Shown here: positions 17,591 through 27,339 of the stretch, in pieces
How the letters are laid out: every line of letters starts with the position of its first letter
How positions within the stretch are numbered: position 1 is the stretch's first letter
Origin: Acinetobacter variabilis
Lineage (GTDB): Bacteria > Pseudomonadota > Gammaproteobacteria > Pseudomonadales > Moraxellaceae
Length of the DNA stretch: 64,000 bases
Assembly (NCBI RefSeq): GCF_000369625.1
Contig: NZ_KB850113.1
Span: 1,045,251-1,109,250 of the forward strand
Direction of reading: 5' to 3'
Notes under the pieces: model-generated
The model's database searches: none
The model's input: the letters and a program-made list of their open reading frames with translations, nothing else
Told to the model about the DNA's origin: nothing
Position numbers and translations under genes: made by a program

Positions 17591-18850
17591 TTGGAACAGT
17601 TTAATTTTATTCAGAATATTCGAGATTGGGCCGATCAGTACCCATGGCTGGAAATGTTATCTTCACTGAGTATTGTGATTTTACTGGCCATTCTTGCCAA
17701 TGTGTTTGCCAAACAGATTGTTGTACGTGGCATCCGTCAACTGATTTCCAAAATGCCCTTTGCCAATAATCAGATTTTTGCTGAACATAGTGTGATTCGC
17801 CGGATTTCCAATATTGTTCCGGCAATCGTGATCATGAACGGGATTACCACTGTCCCGCATTTATCCGATAAAGTACAAACTTTTGTACAAATGGGTGCTC
17901 AGGCGTTTATTTTCCTGACCATTGCTCTGGCACTCGGTGAGTTACTGAATATCTTTAACCTGATTTATCAGCGTAATCCCAAGTCACGCAACAAGCCGAT
18001 TAAAGGTTATTTACAGCTGGTCAAGCTGATCATCTTCATTGTTTGTGGCTTGATGATTTTAGGCACTTTCCTGAAAAAAGATGTATTTACCTTACTTGCA
18101 GGTTTTGGTGCGATGGCTGCTGTCCTGATGCTAGTCTTTCAAAATACGATTCTGTCACTGGTCGCTTCGGTTCAGATTTCATCTTATGACATGGTACGTA
18201 TTGGTGACTGGATTGAAATGCCGACCCTAAACGCCGATGGTGATGTCATTGATATGTCATTACACACAGTGACTGTGCAGAACTTTGACAAAACAGTGAC
18301 CACGATTCCGACCAATAAACTGGTGACTGATACCTTTAAAAACTGGCGCGGCATGCAGGAAGCGGGTGCCCGCCGGATCAAACGTTCAATTCATATTGAT
18401 CAAACCAGCGTACATTTCATGACAGCTGAAGAACAGAACAAGCTGAAAAATTTTATCCTGCTGGATCAATATCTGAATACCAAATCAGAAGAACTAGAGA
18501 AGTTTAACCAGCAGCTCCAGCATCATTCACAATACAACCAGCGCCGTCTGACCAATTTAGGCACGTTCCGCGCTTATCTGGAATTTTATCTACAACAGCA
18601 TCCCGGTATTGCCAAAAATTTCTCGTTAATGGTGCGTCAGTTACAACCGACTAGCGAAGGCTTGCCACTGGAAATTTATGCTTTCACCAATACGACGGTT
18701 TGGGCAGAGTATGAAAATATCCAGTCAGATATCATGGACCATATTCTGGCGATTATTCCGGAATTTGGATTGAAGGTGTATCAGGCGCCTTCTGGAAGTG
18801 ATTTTAAGGAATGTTTTAACGCGAGTTCTTCATCTCCGATTATCACTTAA
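17591..18850 (+). CDS. miniconductance mechanosensitive channel, YbdG-like MscS family
   Basis: A 419-residue inner-membrane channel closely following the E. coli YbdG pattern. An N-terminal multi-TM region is followed by the pore helix and gate region GFGAMAAVLMLVFQNTILSLVASVQ. The soluble MscS beta domain has GDWIEMP and TTIPTNKLVTDTFKNW, then RRIKRSIHID. The long C-terminal extension is RRLTNLGTFRAYLEFYLQQHPGI... LPLEIYAFTNTTVWAEYE. The start is TTG with a weak purine run (AAAGAGAAAG) upstream; no better start exists in frame. It opens on membrane tension to release osmolytes. Confidence 0.92.
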   Translation: MEQFNFIQNIRDWADQYPWLEMLSSLSIVILLAILANVFAKQIVVRGIRQLISKMPFANNQIFAEHSVIRRISNIVPAIVIMNGITTVPHLSDKVQTFVQMGAQAFIFLTIALALGELLNIFNLIYQRNPKSRNKPIKGYLQLVKLIIFIVCGLMILGTFLKKDVFTLLAGFGAMAAVLMLVFQNTILSLVASVQISSYDMVRIGDWIEMPTLNADGDVIDMSLHTVTVQNFDKTVTTIPTNKLVTDTFKNWRGMQEAGARRIKRSIHIDQTSVHFMTAEEQNKLKNFILLDQYLNTKSEELEKFNQQLQHHSQYNQRRLTNLGTFRAYLEFYLQQHPGIAKNFSLMVRQLQPTSEGLPLEIYAFTNTTVWAEYENIQSDIMDHILAIIPEFGLKVYQAPSGSDFKECFNASSSSPIIT

Positions 18851-18866
18851 ACTAACCTCTCAACTT

Positions 18867-18899
18867 AAGCCCGAAATAATCTCTTATTTTGGGCTTTTT
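18867..18899 (+). terminator. terminator after the mechanosensitive channel gene
   Basis: AAGCCCGAAATAA pairs with TTATTTTGGGCTT (one G-T pair) around a TCTC loop, followed by a T run. Confidence 0.85.
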
Positions 18900-19095
18900 A
18901 TTCAGTATTTAAAATGAATTCAATCTCTTATTTTTGGTCTTCATATTATTTGGTATAAATCTGGCATGAGTTTTTGCTCTGCAACCTAAAGTTTGATTTG
19001 GTTAAACATTTGTGGCAATTTCACTCAAATTCAGACTTCAAAAAGTAGAATCCTTTATAATCTTCGCAAAGAAAATACATGATAAGAGTACGTGA

Positions 19096-20952
19096 ATGTT
19101 TCGATGGCTTGAACGGCTGGTAGATCCCTATCCCACCAAAAACCTGAATCAACCTTTGCCCACCAGGTTTTTTCCCTTTGTCTGGCAAGCAGCCTATGGG
19201 GTACGCCGTTATTTGCTGATTCTGGTGCTATGTACCGCGGGTGCAGCCAGTTTTGAGGCCTTACTGTATTCAAAAATTGGCGATCTGGTGAACTGGTTGA
19301 GTCAAAGTCAGCCAGAAACTTTTTTAGATCAACATGCCAGCAACCTGACCTTATTAAGTATTATCTTGCTGGCTAACATCCTGTTTGCCAGTGCCCAGTC
19401 CCTGATCAAGCATCAGATTTTATATAGTAATTTCCCGATGCGTCTGCGTTGGCGCTTCCATAATTTATTGCTCAAACAGAGTTTGGACTTCTTCCATAAT
19501 GATTTTGCCGGACGGTTATCGGCCAAAGTCATGCAAACGGCGCTAGCGATCCGGGAATTCTGGGTCATTTTGGGCGATATGTTGGCCTATGTGCTGATTT
19601 ATTTCGTCACAATTAATATTGTTTTGGGTGCCATTTCACCCTTACTTATTTTGCCGCTTATGGTCTGGCTATTACTGTTTATCTGTGCTGCCTGCTATTT
19701 TATTCCAAGATTAAGCAAGATTTCATCCTTACAAGCGGATGCACGTGCAGTCATGACCGGACGTGTGACTGATGCCTATACCAATATTCAAACCGTAAAA
19801 CTGTTTGCGCATGCAGGTCGCGAAAGTCAGTATGCCAAATCCTCTATGCAGGAATTTATGGTTACGGTGTATAAACAGATGCGTCTGGGCGCTCAATACG
19901 AAATCAGCATTCTGATGCTGAGTGTTGTGCTATATGCAGGTGTGCTGGGAACTGCGATCTGGCTCTGGATGCAAGGTCAGGCGCAGCTAGGGATTATTGC
20001 AGCCACCACAGCGATGGTATTAAAGCTGAATAGTATTGCCGAGTTTATGATGTGGCAGACCTCTGCCCTGTTTGAAAATGTCGGTACTATTCAGGACGGG
20101 ATGAAAACTCTAGGTCGTCGAATCAATATTCAAGACAAAGAAGATGCGAAAGAACTGGAACTGAAACACGGTGAGATTAAATTCGATAATGTCACTTTTG
20201 CCTATAATGAAAAACCGGTCATTGACCAGTTTAATCTGACCATTCGTCCGGGTGAAAAAATCGGCATCGTAGGTCGTTCCGGTGCCGGTAAATCAACTCT
20301 GATTCAATTGTTACTGCATTTCTATCATCTGAATCAGGGCCGTATTCTGATTGATGGCCAGGATATTGCCGATGTCACTCAGGACAGTCTGCGTAAAAAT
20401 ATTGCGCTGGTCACTCAGGATACGTCTTTGCTGCATCGTACCGTTGCTGAAAATATTAAATACGGTCGTCCAGATGCGACTGATGAAGAAATGTTTGAAG
20501 CTGTACGCAAGGCCAAAGCAGAAGAATTCATTCCGAATCTGACTGATTTGCGTGGCCGTAGAGGCTATGACGCCTATGTGGGTGAACGTGGCGTAAAGCT
20601 TTCTGGTGGACAGCGTCAACGTATTGCCATTTCCCGAGTATTCCTGAAAGATGCGCCGATTCTGATTCTGGATGAAGCCACCAGTGCGCTGGATTCCGAG
20701 GTCGAAGCGGCTATTCAGAATAGTCTGGATGACTTGATGCAAGGTAAAACGGTTATTGCCATTGCACATCGTCTTTCTACCATTGCACAGATGGATCGTC
20801 TGATTGTGATGGATCAAGGTAAAATTGCTGAGCAAGGTACGCATGATGAACTGGTTGCCTTAAACGGGATTTATGCGCAGCTATGGCAACGTCAAACCGG
20901 CGGCTTTTTAGTACAGCAACATGCCAAATCTGACAGCTTGCATGAAGCATAA
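19096..20952 (+). CDS. ABC transporter, fused permease and ATPase (exporter half-transporter)
   Basis: A 618-residue type IV ABC half-transporter. The N-terminal six-helix membrane domain is at about 35-330 and the nucleotide-binding domain at about 350-600. Walker A is GRSGAGKST, the signature LSGGQRQR, Walker B LILDEATSALD and the H-loop IAIAHRLST. It works as a homodimer in the inner membrane. The sequence is of the multidrug/lipid exporter class; the exported substrate is not evident. It is monocistronic, with a terminator upstream and another downstream. Confidence 0.92.
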   Translation: MFRWLERLVDPYPTKNLNQPLPTRFFPFVWQAAYGVRRYLLILVLCTAGAASFEALLYSKIGDLVNWLSQSQPETFLDQHASNLTLLSIILLANILFASAQSLIKHQILYSNFPMRLRWRFHNLLLKQSLDFFHNDFAGRLSAKVMQTALAIREFWVILGDMLAYVLIYFVTINIVLGAISPLLILPLMVWLLLFICAACYFIPRLSKISSLQADARAVMTGRVTDAYTNIQTVKLFAHAGRESQYAKSSMQEFMVTVYKQMRLGAQYEISILMLSVVLYAGVLGTAIWLWMQGQAQLGIIAATTAMVLKLNSIAEFMMWQTSALFENVGTIQDGMKTLGRRINIQDKEDAKELELKHGEIKFDNVTFAYNEKPVIDQFNLTIRPGEKIGIVGRSGAGKSTLIQLLLHFYHLNQGRILIDGQDIADVTQDSLRKNIALVTQDTSLLHRTVAENIKYGRPDATDEEMFEAVRKAKAEEFIPNLTDLRGRRGYDAYVGERGVKLSGGQRQRIAISRVFLKDAPILILDEATSALDSEVEAAIQNSLDDLMQGKTVIAIAHRLSTIAQMDRLIVMDQGKIAEQGTHDELVALNGIYAQLWQRQTGGFLVQQHAKSDSLHEA

Positions 20953-20987
20953 TTGCTCTCTATTCAGTAGTAGCTAAGCTCTACAAC

Positions 20988-21042
20988 AAAAACCGAAGCA
21001 TTCTATTTGAGTCACTTGAATAGTAATGCTTTGGTTTGCTTT
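20988..21042 (+). terminator. terminator after the ABC transporter gene
   Basis: AAACCGAAGCATT (20990-21002) pairs with AATGCTTTGGTTT (21025-21037) with one G-T pair, followed by GCTTTT. The rest of the gap to 21328 is AT-rich and shows no gene. Confidence 0.75.
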
Positions 21043-21328
21043 TATGGGAATATCAACTATTCCACAGGCATTTTTAAATTCTAGATTATTCAAAAAACAG
21101 CCCTATTCTGAATTAATAGAAATCTGTAGCCTTAAAATTAAATACCTAAAATATCTCTGGTTTACATTGATTTTCAACTTTAAATTAGGCTACTCTGCTT
21201 GAAGTCGATTGAAATTTTCTTGTGGAAATAGCCGCAGCTTTGCCCAACAATTTTTATCAAGAAAATGGCTTTTTCATACCAATATGAAGTGAAAATAAAA
21301 AAATTTGAATGAGTGCAACGGATCGCGC

Positions 21329-22357
21329 ATGAAAACAATAGCTCCACGCCAAGACCAAGGTATTCCAGGTGTATACGGTCTCTTGCTTCTCGATGTCATT
21401 TCCCGCTGGGGGTATAATAATGAGTCGCTTTTTAAGCCTTTTGGCCTGACCAGTGAACAATTGGCAGATTCTGAATACCGTATTCCGACACCAGTGGCCA
21501 ATGAACTGGTCAAGCATGCCCTGAAACTCACTGGTGAACCGACATTGGGTTATCACTTAGGTACCCAGATGCGGATTTCGATTCATGGCTTTATCGGTTA
21601 TGCCATCATGACGGCGAATAATATTACCGAAGCTCTGGTGCTGGCGAACCGATTCATTCAGTTACGTTTACCCTTCCTGCAGTTATTTTTCTCGACCTTT
21701 GGCGCTAAGGCAACGGTACAGCTGCAAACTGATATTCAGCTTGAACCGCTTCGTACAGAAATTTCGATTGCCCTGATGATTGGTCTGATCAGTATGGCTA
21801 AGGCTATTACAGGGGTTAACGATGCAACCGGAGAAATCGACTTTGATTTCAAAAAGCCGGAAGGTTTTGAGCGCTTTATGGCAAAATTTCCTACGCATCA
21901 GTTCCGTTTTGAACAGCCCCATTTAATTTTAAGCTTTGATAAAAGTTACCTGATGAACAAGCTGGTACATGCTGATCCAATTGCCAGCCAGATTGCGATT
22001 AACCAGTGTGAAGCCGAATTATCAGCCCTAGGGGAACGGCACCGGATTGCCATGCGGGTACGGGATATCCTGACTCATTCCGAACAGCATTATCTGAGTA
22101 TTGAAAGCGTAGCTGAACGCCTGCATATGTCAGATCGAACCTTAAAGCGTCAGTTGGCCGCTGAAGGTACTTCTTTCTCTACGCTGGTGGATGAAGTGCG
22201 CTACCGGCATGCCACTTCCTTATTATCCCGTACAGACTTTACTCTGGAGCAGATCGCTGATGAACTTGGCTATAGCGATGTAGCCAATTTTAGTCGGGCG
22301 TTTAAGCGCTGGAGTGGTCGTAGCCCGAGCAACTGGCGTAGAGATCCTTATTTATAA
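21329..22357 (+). CDS. AraC-family regulator with arabinose-binding-like N-terminal domain (OruR type)
   Basis: A 342-residue protein. I prefer ATG 21329 (MKTIAPRQDQG) over a TTG eight codons earlier, since ACGGA lies just upstream. The N-terminal 200 residues (GVYGLLLLDVISRWGY... GYHLGTQMRISIHGFIGYAIMTA) match the domain of AraC regulators such as OruR/MmsR-like proteins. The C-terminal double helix-turn-helix reads LSIESVAERLHMSDRTLKRQLAAEGTSF and TLEQIADELGYSDVANFSRAFKRWSGRSPSNWR (in parts). The ligand is unknown. gcvH lies 82 bases downstream on the same strand; a link to glycine metabolism is possible but not shown. Confidence 0.88.
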   Translation: MKTIAPRQDQGIPGVYGLLLLDVISRWGYNNESLFKPFGLTSEQLADSEYRIPTPVANELVKHALKLTGEPTLGYHLGTQMRISIHGFIGYAIMTANNITEALVLANRFIQLRLPFLQLFFSTFGAKATVQLQTDIQLEPLRTEISIALMIGLISMAKAITGVNDATGEIDFDFKKPEGFERFMAKFPTHQFRFEQPHLILSFDKSYLMNKLVHADPIASQIAINQCEAELSALGERHRIAMRVRDILTHSEQHYLSIESVAERLHMSDRTLKRQLAAEGTSFSTLVDEVRYRHATSLLSRTDFTLEQIADELGYSDVANFSRAFKRWSGRSPSNWRRDPYL

Positions 22358-22439
22358 GGAAGCATAAGCCTTTTGTTTTGCTTAAAAAGAATGTATAAAA
22401 CATGTCAAAAATGATCTTAAGATTTTTAAGGAGTTATCA

Positions 22440-22814
22440 ATGAATCATCCTGCAGAATTAAAGTACGCAAGTACACATGAATGGGTGCGCATTGAGGGTG
22501 ATCTTGTTGTGACCGGTATTTCCGACCATGCACAGGATGCGTTAGGTGATCTGGTCTATGTAGAAGCACCAGATCTTGATTCACATATTACTGCGGGCGA
22601 ACAAGCCGGTGTCGTTGAATCTGTCAAAACGGCTTCCGATATTCATGCACCGGTGTCTGGTGTAGTGGTTGAAATCAATCCTGATCTTGAAGATGATCCT
22701 GATTTTATTAATGACGACCCATATGGCAAAGGTTGGATCTATAAAATCAAACCGGACAATATGGCAGATGTTGAAAAGCTGCTTTCCAATACAGAATATG
22801 AAGCTGGTCTCTAA
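22440..22814 (+). CDS. gcvH: glycine cleavage system H protein
   Basis: A 124-residue lipoyl carrier protein of normal length. The lipoylated lysine is Lys63 in [12 protein letters not shown], within the hammerhead fold, and HEWVRIEGD and [15 protein letters not shown] are the family's N-terminal blocks. The methylamine-bearing lipoyl arm shuttles between GcvP, GcvT and Lpd. The start has AAGGAG at the right distance. No gcvT or gcvP is near, so the gene stands alone here; its partners must be elsewhere. Confidence 0.96.
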   Translation: MNHPAELKYASTHEWVRIEGDLVVTGISDHAQDALGDLVYVEAPDLDSHITAGEQAGVVESVKTASDIHAPVSGVVVEINPDLEDDPDFINDDPYGKGWIYKIKPDNMADVEKLLSNTEYEAGL

Positions 22815-22832
22815 GCCGGTTTAAATTTAGAA

Positions 22833-22857
22833 AATCAGCCTTCGGGCTGATTCTTTT
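22833..22857 (+). terminator. terminator after gcvH
   Basis: AATCAGCC pairs with GGCTGATT around a TTCG tetraloop, then CTTTT. Confidence 0.88.
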
Positions 22858-23053
22858 ATTAAAGATCAATCGCCGCATTTCCTAGTTCAAATTAAATTTC
22901 ATGTATTTATCATGAAATATCATTGTATTTTTCACTTATTTTTCCTAAAGTCTTGATCATATTCACTTCGCTCCTGAATAGGTCGCGCTTATTTATAACA
23001 ATAATTTCCCATGCTGAGCCCAGCGTCTTACAGCATATCATTTTAGGAAAATC

Positions 23054-24229
23054 ATGAACGTCAATGCAGCGCCATTATGGACCAAGCCTTTTGTGCTGTG
23101 TCTGGCCAATAACCTGTTTTTATTTATTTTCTATTTTGCACAAACTACAATTTTACCAATTTATATCCTGAAAGAATTAGGCGGAAACTTAGCCCAAGCT
23201 GGTCTGGCTATGACTTTGTTTATGATTTCAGCGATTGCGGTACGTCCATTTAGCGGCTTAATTATTGAAAAATTGGGTATCCGTAAAACCTTGATTGTTT
23301 CTGGAATCTTTTTCAGTCTATTTTCCCTAGCCTATTTGCTTGCCGATCAGCTGATGACCTTATTTATCATCCGTTTTTTGCATGGGATCTGGTTTAGTAT
23401 TTTGACTACAGTCTGTGTCCCTGTAGTAAATCAGTTTATTCCAGAACAGCGTAAAGGCGAAGGCATGGGCTATTACGTCATGTCAGTCAATCTGGGTATT
23501 GTTCTAGGACCATTGATTGGCTTAAGTCTGATTGAATACTGGTCTTATTTTCAGATCACAATGCTGCTTATTGCATTAGTTTTTATCGGATTTGCTTTCT
23601 GCTTAATGATTCCGGTCAAAGAGCCTGAGCACATCATTCAAACTATTCCTGAGAAAAAAGGACTGGCGTTGTCTGATGTTGTAGAAAAGAAAGCATTGCC
23701 TGTTGCTGTTCTGGCAGCTCTGATTTCTTTCTCTTATGCCAGCATCATGTCTTTTATTGCACCTTTTGCTGCCAGTAAAAACCTGATGGCTTATGCCAGT
23801 TTATTCTTTGTCGTATTCGCCATTTCCATGATGAGTTTACGTCCGATTACCGGAAAAATTTACGATCGCAAAGGTCCACAATATGTGATTTATCCTGCGC
23901 TATTAGTATTTAGTTTAGGACTTTTTTTACTCAGTCAGATTCAGACGTTGTGGGGATTCCTGCTGGCTGCGGTATTGATTGGTGTCGGTTTTGGTAGCGC
24001 ACAACCTTGCATCCAGACACTGGCCATTCAACGTGCACCGAAACACCGAATTGGTTATGCGACTTCGACCTTTTATACCTTTTATGATGTAGGAATTGCG
24101 GTCGGCTCGCTCCTGATTGGGGTGCTTATTGCGACTTATAGTTATCAGTTCGCCTTTATTCTCTGTAGTTTACTCACCCTATGCAGTATTGTTTACTTTA
24201 AATTGGTCGTTCAAGTTAAGACTGCCTAA
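23054..24229 (+). CDS. major facilitator superfamily transporter
   Basis: A 391-residue 12-TM MFS carrier. The loop between TM2 and TM3 reads RPFSGLIIEKLGIRKTL, the MFS motif A region, and a central charged loop separates the two halves. It is a paralogue of the MFS protein at 45962-47161: both open with LWT.xFVL, share an LG...AQAGL segment, ERRKGEGMGYY/ATRRGEGIGYF-type loops and the RPxTGxxxDRKG motif in the second half. The substrate is unknown; drug or metabolite efflux is plausible. It converges on the pilU gene across a shared terminator. Confidence 0.9.
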   Translation: MNVNAAPLWTKPFVLCLANNLFLFIFYFAQTTILPIYILKELGGNLAQAGLAMTLFMISAIAVRPFSGLIIEKLGIRKTLIVSGIFFSLFSLAYLLADQLMTLFIIRFLHGIWFSILTTVCVPVVNQFIPEQRKGEGMGYYVMSVNLGIVLGPLIGLSLIEYWSYFQITMLLIALVFIGFAFCLMIPVKEPEHIIQTIPEKKGLALSDVVEKKALPVAVLAALISFSYASIMSFIAPFAASKNLMAYASLFFVVFAISMMSLRPITGKIYDRKGPQYVIYPALLVFSLGLFLLSQIQTLWGFLLAAVLIGVGFGSAQPCIQTLAIQRAPKHRIGYATSTFYTFYDVGIAVGSLLIGVLIATYSYQFAFILCSLLTLCSIVYFKLVVQVKTA

Positions 24230-24254
24230 TACAAGTTAATGTCTAAATATAATA

Positions 24255-24283
24255 AAAAACAGGCAGATGAACTGCCTGTTTTA
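24255..24283. terminator. bidirectional terminator between the MFS and pilU genes
   Basis: AAAACAGGCAG pairs with CTGCCTGTTTT around a five-base loop with A and T runs on both sides, serving both convergent genes. Confidence 0.85.
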
Positions 24284-24303
24284 ATTCTGACACGAAGATG
24301 TAT

Positions 24304-25500
24304 TTATTCAGATGCTGAAGTATTTTCTTGTTCTTTTTCTTCAGCTTTCGGTTCTTGCATCATCGTGAATTGTGTTGCTTCTCCGGCAGCAGGATTATCT
24401 TGGCGGTTGCTTTTCAGCTTGATCTGTAAACGTAATTCATTAGTCGAATCGGCATTACGCAATGCTTCCTCATAAGAAATCGCACCCTCGTTATACAGGT
24501 CAAATAAGGCCTGATCGAAAGTCTGCATGCCCAGTTCACGAGATTTGCCCATAATAGCTTTCAGCTCATGAAACTCACCTTTTAAAATCAGATCAGAAAT
24601 CAAAGGTGTATTTAACATGATTTCAATCGCAGCCCGACGGCCTTTCCCATCCTGAGTACGAATCAGACGCTGGGAAATAATTGCCTTCATATTCGAAGAT
24701 AGATCCATCAATAACTGATTACGGCGTTCTTCCGGGAAGAAGTTAATAATCCGGTCCAAAGTCTGGTTAGCATTATTGGAATGCAGTGTGCCCAGACATA
24801 AATGTCCGGTTTCGGCGAAGGCAATTGCGTGTTCCATGGTTTCAGTATCGCGAATCTCACCAATCAGAATCACATCAGGTGCCTGACGCAAGGTATTTTT
24901 CAACGCATTGTGCCAGGAATGGCAATCTACCCCGACTTCACGGTGAGTAATCATAGATTTCTTGTGCTTATGCACATATTCCACTGGGTCTTCCACGGTA
25001 ATAATATGCCCTGCAGAATTTTCATTGCGGTAGTCGATCATCGCTGCCAAAGAGGTCGATTTACCTGAACCTGTTCCTCCCACAACCAGTACCAGACCAC
25101 GTTTTTCCATAATCACGTGTTTCAATGATTCTGGTAATTTCAGTTTCTGAAAATTTGGAATTTCTGCCGTAATGGTCCGGATCACCATCCCAACCTGAAG
25201 CTGTTGTACGAAAACATTTACTCGGAAGCGCGATACACCCGGCACGGTAATCGCGAAGTTACATTCTAGTTCAGCTTCAAACTCTTGACGCTGTTTGTCA
25301 TTCATCAAGCTATAGGCAAACAGTTTGGTTTTTTCAGCAGTTAAGGTCTGTTGTCCAAAGGGCTTCATTAAGCCCTGGTGTTTAATACTCGGTGGAAAAT
25401 CTGCGGTAATAAATAAGTCTGAGCCCCCATATTCCACTACTTTGGTCAGCATGTGATGCATGAATTTTTTTGCTTCGTCCAACAGTTCTGCCGTGAACAT
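24304..25500 (-). CDS. pilU: PilT/PilU-type twitching motility ATPase, copy 1
   Basis: A 398-residue type IV pilus retraction ATPase. Start ATG 25500 has AGGGGAAGAGA directly upstream; a longer frame adds 17 unlikely residues. The N-terminal PAS-like domain contains MLTKVVEYGGSDLFITADFPPSIK. Walker A GGTGSGKST is at 141-149, the Asp box VEDPVEYVHKHKKSMI, Walker B VILIGEIRDTETM and the His box ETGHLCLGTLHSNN. The C-terminal tail is longer than in PilT and ends in a Glu-rich stretch (EPKAEEKEQENTSASE). It powers pilus retraction with PilT. A close paralogue lies 400 bases upstream on the same strand. Confidence 0.92.
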   Translation of the reverse strand: MFTAELLDEAKKFMHHMLTKVVEYGGSDLFITADFPPSIKHQGLMKPFGQQTLTAEKTKLFAYSLMNDKQRQEFEAELECNFAITVPGVSRFRVNVFVQQLQVGMVIRTITAEIPNFQKLKLPESLKHVIMEKRGLVLVVGGTGSGKSTSLAAMIDYRNENSAGHIITVEDPVEYVHKHKKSMITHREVGVDCHSWHNALKNTLRQAPDVILIGEIRDTETMEHAIAFAETGHLCLGTLHSNNANQTLDRIINFFPEERRNQLLMDLSSNMKAIISQRLIRTQDGKGRRAAIEIMLNTPLISDLILKGEFHELKAIMGKSRELGMQTFDQALFDLYNEGAISYEEALRNADSTNELRLQIKLKSNRQDNPAAGEATQFTMMQEPKAEEKEQENTSASE

Positions 25501-25900
25501 TCTCTTCCCCTGGAAATACACAATTACATGAATTTTAAATGCTTGATTCATGCCAATATCATTTGATTTTTATTGTGCAGCGTTTTTTTTAAAGCCTCAA
25601 ATAGATTTGATTTATAAAGAAAATATTTTTGGAAAAATATGTGATACAGTTCAATAAAATATCAATTAAGTGGACATGATTTGATTTTTAAAACTATTCC
25701 ACTTTAAAAGAATATTACGATGAAAAGATCATATTTAGGATAAATGCAGACAGGGTTAAATTAAATTCGTCAGGACAGAAAGGATAGAATTTAAAATAGA
25801 TAGATGGCCGAAAACTGCCTTGCTTAAAAGCCACCATTAAAGAAGATTTATGACTCAGTTCTATTGAGCTGAATGACAGTCTGTTAATAAAAAGCAAAGA
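25501..25900. other. 400-bp gap between the two pilU paralogues
   Basis: A 60-codon minus-strand frame at 25715-25897 exists but has no ribosome site or recognisable product. The segment is AT-rich and must hold the copy-1 promoter unless that gene is read through from copy 2. No terminator hairpin was found after copy 2. Confidence 0.4.
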
Positions 25901-27079
25901 TTAATCAGGAGAAAGTGCACGTAATCTGGACTGTTCCAGAAGTGATATTTGTGCATTTTCTGCCCGTAAGACTGGATTAATACGACTGCTCTTTAGCTTG
26001 ATTTGTAGACGTAATTCATTGCTGGAGTCTGCATTACGCAAGGCTTCTTCATAAGAAATAATGCCTTGGTTATATAAATCAAACAACGCTTGATCAAAGG
26101 TTTGCATGCCCAGTTCCCGCGAACGAGCCATAATCGTTTTAAGTTCATGGAATTCACCTTTACGAATCAGGTCAGAAACTAAAGGTGTATTTTGCAGAAT
26201 TTCTACCGCTGCCCGACGACCTTTACCATCTTCAGTACGAATTAGGCGCTGAGAAATCACGGCTTTAATATTGGCTGATAAATCTAGCAATAGCTGATTA
26301 CGGCGTTCTTCCGGGAAGAAGTTAATAATCCGGTCCAGTGCCTGATCGGCATTATTGGAATGAAGTGTGGTAAGACATAAATGGCCGGATTCAGCAAAGG
26401 CAATTGCATGTTCCATACTGTCTGTATCGCGGATTTCACCAATCACGATGACGTCAGGTGCCTGCCGCATGGTATTAATCAGTGCATTGTGCCAGGAAAC
26501 ACAATCCACACCAATTTCCCGCTGGGTAATCATCGATTTTTTATGCTGATAGACATATTCCACCGGATCTTCGATTGTAATAATATGCCCTTCAGTATGC
26601 GTATTACGGTAATCAATCATAGCTGCTAATGTAGTCGATTTTCCGACACCCGTTGCGCCGACTACCAGCACCAGACCACGTTTCTGCATGATGACCTGTT
26701 GCAATGAAGCCGGTAAGCCTAGTTGCTCAAAGCTTGGAATATCTGTCGTAATGATCCTAATCACCATGCCTACATTGTGCTGTTGCTGGAAGACATTAAC
26801 CCGGAAACGAGACACATTCGGGATGCTAATACTAAAATTGCATTCCATCACCGATTCAAACTCCTGAATCTGTCGCTCGTTCATCAAGGCATAAGCAAAC
26901 AAACGGGTCTTTTCGGCTGTGAGTTTCTGCTGGCCAAACGGTTTCATTAACCCCTGCTGTTTGATACTAGGGGGGAAATCAGCTGTGATAAAAAGATCGG
27001 AACCACCATATTCAACGACTTTGGTCAGCATATGGTGCATAAATTTACGTGCTTCATCGAGCAATTCAGTTGTATACAT
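25901..27079 (-). CDS. pilU: PilT/PilU-type twitching motility ATPase, copy 2
   Basis: A 392-residue paralogue of the neighbouring PilU, recognisable over its whole length (MYTTELLDEARKFMHHMLTK against MFTAELLDEAKKFMHHMLTK). ATG 27079 has CAGGAAT upstream. Walker A is GATGVGKST rather than the consensus GxTGSGKST, the Asp box VEDPVEYVYQHKKSMI, Walker B VIVIGEIRDTDSM and the His box ESGHLCLTTLHSNN, so the catalytic residues are retained. The two copies differ most at their C termini. Both resemble PilU more than PilT (long tail, MxxxMLTKVVEYGGSDLF start). Which copy is the orthologue of the usual single pilU cannot be settled from this window. Confidence 0.9.
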   Translation of the reverse strand: MYTTELLDEARKFMHHMLTKVVEYGGSDLFITADFPPSIKQQGLMKPFGQQKLTAEKTRLFAYALMNERQIQEFESVMECNFSISIPNVSRFRVNVFQQQHNVGMVIRIITTDIPSFEQLGLPASLQQVIMQKRGLVLVVGATGVGKSTTLAAMIDYRNTHTEGHIITIEDPVEYVYQHKKSMITQREIGVDCVSWHNALINTMRQAPDVIVIGEIRDTDSMEHAIAFAESGHLCLTTLHSNNADQALDRIINFFPEERRNQLLLDLSANIKAVISQRLIRTEDGKGRRAAVEILQNTPLVSDLIRKGEFHELKTIMARSRELGMQTFDQALFDLYNQGIISYEEALRNADSSNELRLQIKLKSSRINPVLRAENAQISLLEQSRLRALSPD

Positions 27080-27300
27080 AGCAAGATTCCTGGGATCATG
27101 ACTCATCCGCTGTATAAAAACAGTGTCAGACTGACCTCTAATAAGTTATTGTTATTGTTATTGTTTATTTTTTAAATTAATTATTTTTTATTCAATTTTT
27201 AAAATCGTTTTAATACTCATTGTTTTAATTTTCAAAATATCGAATAGTTTTCTTGAGTGTCCAAATATACACTTCTTAATACCCATATTCGATCATAATA

Positions 27301-27326
27301 TCTTTCCCCAACGAATTGAGGAAAGA
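27301..27326. terminator. weak hairpin downstream of the DAHP synthase gene
   Basis: TCTTTCC (27301-27307) and GGAAAGA (27320-27326) form a 7-bp stem. On the transcribed strand it is followed by TATTATG, not a clear U run. Confidence 0.35.
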
Positions 27327-27339
27327 CAAGACCGTCAGT

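Noticed and set aside
20311-20844. 177-codon minus-strand frame inside the ABC transporter ATPase domain
   Set aside because: It lies opposite the Walker A to Walker B region, which is certainly coding on the plus strand.
25715-25897. 60-codon minus-strand frame between the two pilU genes
   Set aside because: No ribosome site, no recognisable motif and AT-rich composition like the rest of the gap; most likely chance.
24304-27079. Possible pilT-pilU pair, one of each
   Set aside because: Both proteins have the longer PilU-type N terminus and tail and resemble each other too closely to be PilT and PilU; left as two PilU-type copies.
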